Positions 58,722 through 64,000 of a DNA stretch of 64,000 nt are shown in pieces. The DNA is taken from NCBI GenBank assembly GCA_012845835.1, contig JABAKD010000024.1, positions 8,809,103 through 8,873,102 on the forward strand, written 5' to 3'. This stretch comes from Undaria pinnatifida (lineage: Eukaryota > Sar > Phaeophyceae > Laminariales > Alariaceae). Every line of letters begins with the position of its first letter. The first letter of the stretch is position 1. Below the pieces are notes generated by a model, which saw only the letters and a program-made list of their open reading frames with translations, searched no databases and had not been told where the DNA came from. The position numbers and the translations under genes were made by a program.

Positions 58722-60763
58722 AATAGCACAAACGCCGCAGGTTATGTTGCCTCGGGCGCCGCCGAGGAAGGCACCGGGGCGTGTCATGTTCCCGGGCGCA
58801 CTCACCGCTCCCCGCGATTCCCCTCACGTTGTGTGCTTGCCTCTCCACCCCCCCTTGTCCCGCTAATCTGATGGTTTGCGGTCAGCCGAGATCAGCTGCG
58901 CCCTATCCCTCGCTCTCCCCCTTCTCGGTGCGAAGTTTGCTCTCTCCGTTGCCGCCCTCTCTTTCCGCCGGCGACGGGAGGTGGCCATCCACCCCGAAGC
59001 GCAGATGCTAGTCGCCCCCTCTTCCAGCACCGACTGTGCTCGTGGCGCCTAGTCCAACCAGCTCGGTTGATCTCGGTTAACCCTCTCGATTGGTTCACCC
59101 CCTCCCGCACCCGGAGGTGTAGTCGGGTTCGCTCGAGCAGGTGATACCCGAGGTGGCGTTGGGCCGTGCCAGGGAGGTTCCAAGACGGGTCGGTGGGGCG
59201 GCATCTCTGTTCCCGGCGAGCTGATGGCTCCTCATGGCTCAGCGAGCCGCGCCTTTCTGATCGAGCTAACTCCTTCCTAGCTGTTCACATTCCTGAGCTG
59301 GAGTTTTATGTCCTTCGGCGGTGCACTTTTGATAAGGTCATGATACAAGGACCCCAGGTGTGGTAAGAGCTGTAACCTTGTCTCCACTACTACTACAGGA
59401 TTTAGGTCACCTGCGTCAACGGCCCAGCACTTCGCTTAATCGCGCGAGCGTAACACATTATTAGCACATGGCTATGACCTATCGCAAAATTGATACACCA
59501 CAAGAGCATGCGCCTCGCAAAAAAGTAGGATGCACACTTACTTGCGAGAGAGGCGGCGAGCTGGTGGACAAAAAGTTCCGTAAATATTCCTCCCCTGCCG
59601 TACGTAGGGTTCCACGACCCAAGAGGGGGACCTCGTACAGAGAATGGCGTTTCTTGGCCGCAGTTTATTTCTTGCTCGGCTTTTGCGAAAAGCAATAGGC
59701 AGATAGAGTATGTCGATGTAAGCCGTGGAAAATCACCAACACGAGAAGGACCGATACAGTAAACCTCCTTGTTTCGGTAGCTGTTCTTGAATGGTCGCCG
59801 TTTGTTTGTGTTTTCGCTTCACGTTGTCGAAAGGCAACCATGACAGGAGCAGTACATCACATAATATATCACACGCGTACTGGCAAATATGAGCTTTGAT
59901 CGAAATCCATTTTGTTCGGTGGATCTCACAGCTGTGTGTACGAGTAGTGTACTTTTTTTTCATATTTATGTATATACCAGGTATACAATTTTCTAATTAT
60001 TAACCGGTGGAGGTGATGATATGTTTGCCGTCCGACAAGGCTGTGCAGCATGTTGCGCTTCAACGCTGATTACACATACTATATTAATAACAAGACATCC
60101 TAAGATAGAAAACGCAAACGAAAAGGGAAACCGAAAAAAGGAAACCCGTCTACCCATGAACGAAGTTTAACAACAACTCTCCTTCTGTACCTACCTATCA
60201 TACGCTCTTGCGGTGTAACATGGACCTGACTGTTAGCAACTCGTCACGTACCTTTTGAGCTGCGTTTTATTCGTTATGTTCCTGAGCACACATACATGCC
60301 GACCAAGGATGTTTCACCTTTCAAAAGTTCCTGCCTAGAAAACGACCCATCCGTCACAAAACCGCGAGCACGAAACGTCTTTAATGATCATGCGTATTGC
60401 CGTGAGTGCCTCAAGGCACTCATGGCTGTTTGGTATGCTATTATTTAAGTTCATTGCTAAAGTCTAATGCTACTATTTGTTAGGATTCTTTAATTCGACT
60501 ACTACTACTACTACTACTATTAATACCAGATACTTACTGGTATGTTGTCAAGAGTTGTATGATGCCTGGTGCAAAGTATTACGTAATAAGTGCTCTTATT
60601 GAATATAGCATATGATATCTGCTGGAGTAAACGATATGCTAGGGTCTAACCCTTTAGATACCATGGTACATTGATTGGCCAATAAACAACACCTAAATCG
60701 ATATCATCGAAAAAGCTGCGTGCAGGAAATGTCTCTCTAGGCCGTCACTGCGTGCGTGTGGTG
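58722..60763. other. unresolved stretch left of element D
   Basis: No convincing gene; frames at 59166-59366, 59468-59698 and 59402-59695 have no recognisable motif. A TACCAGGTA lies at 59975-59983 and a short ACT microsatellite at about 60498-60519. Confidence 0.45.
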
Positions 60764-61644
60764 TGTTGGACAACTAACTCTCGACAGTAGTGTTTGAATA
60801 CGCTTGCTGAATAACGTGTTCTGTGTAACCACGCGGCGTGCCGCTACGGCGTAGATCGAGGAGAGAAGATAAAATACTCGTACACCGGATACCAAATACA
60901 CACCAGGTGGGTCAATACCGTTCTGTCAGAGACCGTACCATATAAACCACACACAGGAGGTAAGCCGCACCTGATTGTCACCGGCTGCACCACTCACATA
61001 TATACGGGCAGTATCGTTATCATCAAAGCCCGGGTCGTATCATTAACATCATCGACTGCCCCGCGGGGGGGCAGCTCCACACTCCGAGGCATATACCGAA
61101 TAATGCCTCGACACATAATACGAAACCCCAGAATATACGAAACCGCCAAATATCCGCGGACCCGTATCGAACAACCGCATACCACAAACAGCCCCCCTAT
61201 TCGGTGCTCGATACGATAGGTCCCGAACAACTTATCACCAATTGCCAGGTAAAACGGCAAATCCCAAATTCCATAATAAATCATTGCCAAGGTAAAACGG
61301 CAAGCCCAAATTCCGTCATGAAGAATTGCCAAGGTAAAACGGCAATCCCTATACCAAATATCTCAATCTCCATTCCAGCATTGATCTCCCAATCTAAAGC
61401 GAGACAGTAACTATCCGGGAAGGGAAAAATCCAACAAACAAGAGTATGCTGGTAAAATCCTCAACCAAAACCAATAACACCGTCTTCACTAAAAATAGCA
61501 TTCCGCCCGATAACAACCGCCCCCCTGTTGTGCAAAAATATCACACCGCCCGATAACATCCGGCCCCCCTGTTGCGTACTCTGGGCGAGTAGGACAACAG
61601 AACGTGTCTGATATATATAGGGCATCTCAAATCGAACTATAACA
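60764..61644 (-). repeat. probable 3' LTR of element D
   Basis: Placed from TGTTGGACAACTAACTC (60764) to CTATAACA (61644), next to the purine tract; about 880 bp. It contains a 42-bp-period triple repeat (61241-61350) and a doubled segment CCGCCCGATAACA...CCCCCCTGTTG (about 61503-61575). Without the second LTR the left edge is an inference from the usual TGTTGG end. Confidence 0.6.
61241..61350. repeat. three 42-bp tandem units inside the LTR of D
   Basis: ATTGCC(A)AGGTAAAACGGCAA starts units at 61241, 61283 and 61325. Each has the inverted pair TTGCC...GGCAA, which could form a small stem. Direct repeats in LTRs are often enhancer-like, but nothing here proves that. Confidence 0.85.
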
Positions 61645-61939
61645 GCCCCCCTGCTATTAAGAGGTGCTCACCACGGGAGTATGCAAAAGGCAATGATTGC
61701 ATCTGAATTTAAAAGTACTAAGGATACTAGTAATTTTGGGTCCCCTGTACGTTGTGCATACTTAACCAATAGCCAACGTGTACGGCACGATTCATCAAGA
61801 CCATCGGCATATCTTACTGGCGTGTTAACCTTACTCGACGCATGAGTACATCCCATTACTTTCTCCAATTCCCTAAAAATAACTTCTCCGTTCCACTCAC
61901 CCACCCCCAATACCCGAAGAAATAAATAAATGCAAGAAA

Positions 61940-63916
61940 TCACCACAAATTCATCACAAAGTTGCGGTGAAAACGAAACGCCTCCGTGTGCAAAGGCTTG
62001 GTGAGAAAATCAGCATGCTGCAGTGTCGACGCTACGTGGACAACCTCAAACTCCCCGTTAGCAACACGTTCCCGAAGGAAGTGATGACGGACATCAATGT
62101 GCTTACTGTTGGGAGTGGTCACAGGATTTTTCGCCAAATGTATCGCCCCCTGGTTATCTTCCTTCACCGTGGTACACCCAACATCGCGGTCCGGGAAAAT
62201 AAAACTCCAGAGATACCGCATGAAAATCGTCTCGCGAAAACCCGTGGCCATCGCCACATACTCTGCCTCCGTAGACGAAAGCGTAACGGATTTCTGCGTC
62301 CTAGAGTAGAACGATACACAGGCACCAGCACACATGATAACTCCACCAGAGACAGACCTTCGGTCATTGGTCTCGTGCGCATAGTCCGCGTCCACGTACA
62401 ACTCCAGCTGAACTCCATCACTCAGACCCCTCTGAAAAGTAATACCGTAAGTACTCGTCGATTTGATGTACATCACGATGTGCAGCGCTGCCTGCTAATG
62501 CAATAACTTTGGCGCTGCAGAGTACCTTGCCACCGCTCGAACCGCGTTAAGGATGTCCGGGCGGGTCTGGTTCGCCAGCCACATCAAATGCCCTACCAAC
62601 GACCGAAAAGGCTCATCAACGTCTGGTTCATTGTGGTCAAACACCTCAAGCTTTAGGTCAACCACCGCAGGGATGCTCTTGCCGCGAGTGACACCAAACT
62701 TCGCTACGGTACTTTCAGCGAAAACCTGCTGTGATATCGTCAACTTCCCTGCATCCCAGTCTCGAGAAAATCGGCAACCTGCGTACCACCGCAACTCCCC
62801 CAGGTTGTTGATAGGAACGAACTGGTTCAGGTCCTCACAAAACTTGTCACACCTACTCTTAAGCCCCATCGCAAATATGTCATCCACATGCACTACTACT
62901 ACGATAGAAACGGCCCCCGCTTCAACCAAACGCATAACACACGCATCAGCCTCACACTGCTCAAAACCAAGACCCCTCATGCCGCGTACCAAGTGATGGT
63001 GCCATTGCCGCGACGCCTGCTTCAAACCATACAGGCTGCGGCACAACTTAACCACCTTACCGGACATCGACCCGCACCCCTTGGGGAGGCGCATGTAGAC
63101 ATCCTCACTTAGCTCTGACTGGACAAACGCCTGCTCGGCATCAAAATGGCATAAATCCAATTCCAACTCGCACGCTATGGCAGCCAGCAAACGAATACTC
63201 GCAACTGATGGGCACGGGGAATACGTCTCGAAATAAGCAACGCCTGCACGCTGCCCAAAGCCCCGCGCTACCAGCCTGGCCTTTGCCCGCACTACTCTAC
63301 CAAATTCGTTGACCTTCCAAGAATAAACCCACTTAGCAGAGATTACGTTGATGCCGTTTCGTTGCTAAGTGTCACCACATCTCTTGTCCACCACAGCGCC
63401 GAACGTCCCCGCGCGGTACAGACCGTCGAACTCAGTGTCCATGGCATCGAACCACACATCTCCGTGTTCATCCTCGCACGCTTCGCGATACGAGTCGGGC
63501 GTTACCAACTCACTCGCAGGGCATGAAGGCAGTTCAGGAGCGGGCATGTGCGGAGGAGACTGGTCGGCAATGATCATAGCGATATTCTCCCGCGCGGCTA
63601 GCATCGAAACGAAGCCATGCTGCGGGCCCAGCCCCCCCCGTCGTCGCGCCGCCGACCGCGTCACCGCCGGCGATACCCGCGGTTGCTGCTGCTGCTGCAC
63701 CGGCACCTCCACAGAGGGTGGAGGCGCGGGCGAGGATTCCGGCGGTGCAACGGTCGCGGGCGGCGCAGGGGGAATGAACACGGGCAAGGACTCCGGTGAT
63801 GCAACGGTCGCTGACGTCGGCTTCTGCTGCTGTGGTACGGACGACGCAGCAGGCAGGGGCGTGGGCGAAGACTCCGGCGTTACACCAGTCGATGGCGTCG
63901 ACGGCTGGTACCACAC
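61940..63916 (-). pseudogene. pol remnant of element D (linker, RT, RNase H)
   Basis: Reads leftwards: a Pro/Ser/Gln-rich linker (63540-63900) followed by the conserved A-(C)-x-D-E-H-G-D-V-W-F-D-A-M-D-x-E-F segment before RT. RT has ARLVARGFGQ, D-A-E-Q-A-F, LYGLKQAS and HVDDIF (62870-63290). RNase H has YVDADYAH, STEAEYVAM, HIDVRHHF and HADFLTKPL (61980-62400). It is broken in about two places. Confidence 0.88.
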
Positions 63917-64000
63917 CTCGAAGCCCCGCGGCGCTTGCGATTGCTGGGCTGGGTCACTGACAGCCCCCCCCTTAGCCGGCGACGGGGACCCGGCAATCGC

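Larger units (their letters stand above)
60764..64000 (-). mobile_element. element D: Copia LTR retrotransposon, 3' part only
   Basis: Minus-strand element whose 5' half lies beyond the window end. Visible parts are the region between integrase and RT, RT, RNase H, about 300 bases of untranslated sequence, a purine-rich tract (AGCAGGGGGGC on the sense strand) and a probable 3' LTR. The coding part has about two breaks in the window. Neither the 5' LTR nor a target duplication can be checked. It differs clearly in sequence from elements B and C. Confidence 0.88.

Noticed and set aside
61241-61350. Regular direct repeats as a CRISPR array
   Set aside because: Only three units, no distinct spacers, eukaryotic LTR context.
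1-64000. tRNA or rRNA genes
   Set aside because: I looked for T-loop (GGTTCGAATCC-like) and cloverleaf patterns and for rRNA landmarks and found none; the only tRNA-like match is the primer site of element A.

Overview
The window looks like nuclear DNA of a brown alga (Phaeophyceae), probably an Ectocarpus-like species. The main reason is a spliced host gene on the plus strand that encodes four EsV-1-7 cysteine/histidine repeats (C-x4-C-x15/16-C-x2-H-x12). This family is greatly expanded in brown algae and is named after a gene of the Ectocarpus virus EsV-1. Long introns, GC-rich exons, abundant poly-G runs and simple repeats, and several Copia-type retrotransposons fit that assignment. The species call is inference; the gene structure and repeats are read from the sequence.

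Layout. 1-5250: non-coding sequence with simple repeats, a 160-bp interspersed repeat (1856-2015) and a 1.2-kb G-rich repeat array (2030-3235). 5251-23303: one EsV-1-7 domain gene in four exons (5251-5464, 15381-15491, 18941-18993, 21288-23303). Its introns are 9.9, 3.4 and 2.3 kb, and the predicted protein has 797 residues: an N-terminal block of four repeats and a Gly/Ser-rich tail of about 600 residues. 23304-27290: downstream DNA with hairpins and a 109-bp tandem duplication. 27291-40744: an old, incomplete Copia-like LTR element (A), split by a younger Copia element (B, 32154-38551, target duplication GATAG). 40745-45444: repeat-rich DNA without a recognisable gene. 45445-51238: a Copia element (C) that looks whole, with identical 430-bp LTRs, target duplication AAGTC and one 1608-residue Gag-Pol frame. 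51244-53020: nothing recognised. 53020-55470: a decayed LINE. 55660-56620: a satellite-like block. 56620-60763: poorly resolved, with one weak open frame. 60764-64000: the 3' part of a fourth Copia element (D), which runs off the window.

All five retroelements lie on the minus strand, opposite the single convincing host gene. LTR comparison by eye orders the LTR elements: A oldest (roughly 3% between LTRs), B younger (about 1% plus a 7-bp indel), C youngest (no difference seen). This agrees with B being nested inside A.

No tRNA, rRNA or CRISPR array was recognised. The least explained signals are the strong excess of the palindromic nonamer TACCWGGTA outside the LTR elements, densest in the introns of the EsV-1-7 gene; the coding-like Cys/His-rich segment that occupies the place of integrase/RT in element A; and the inverted-arm satellite at 55.7-56.6 kb.
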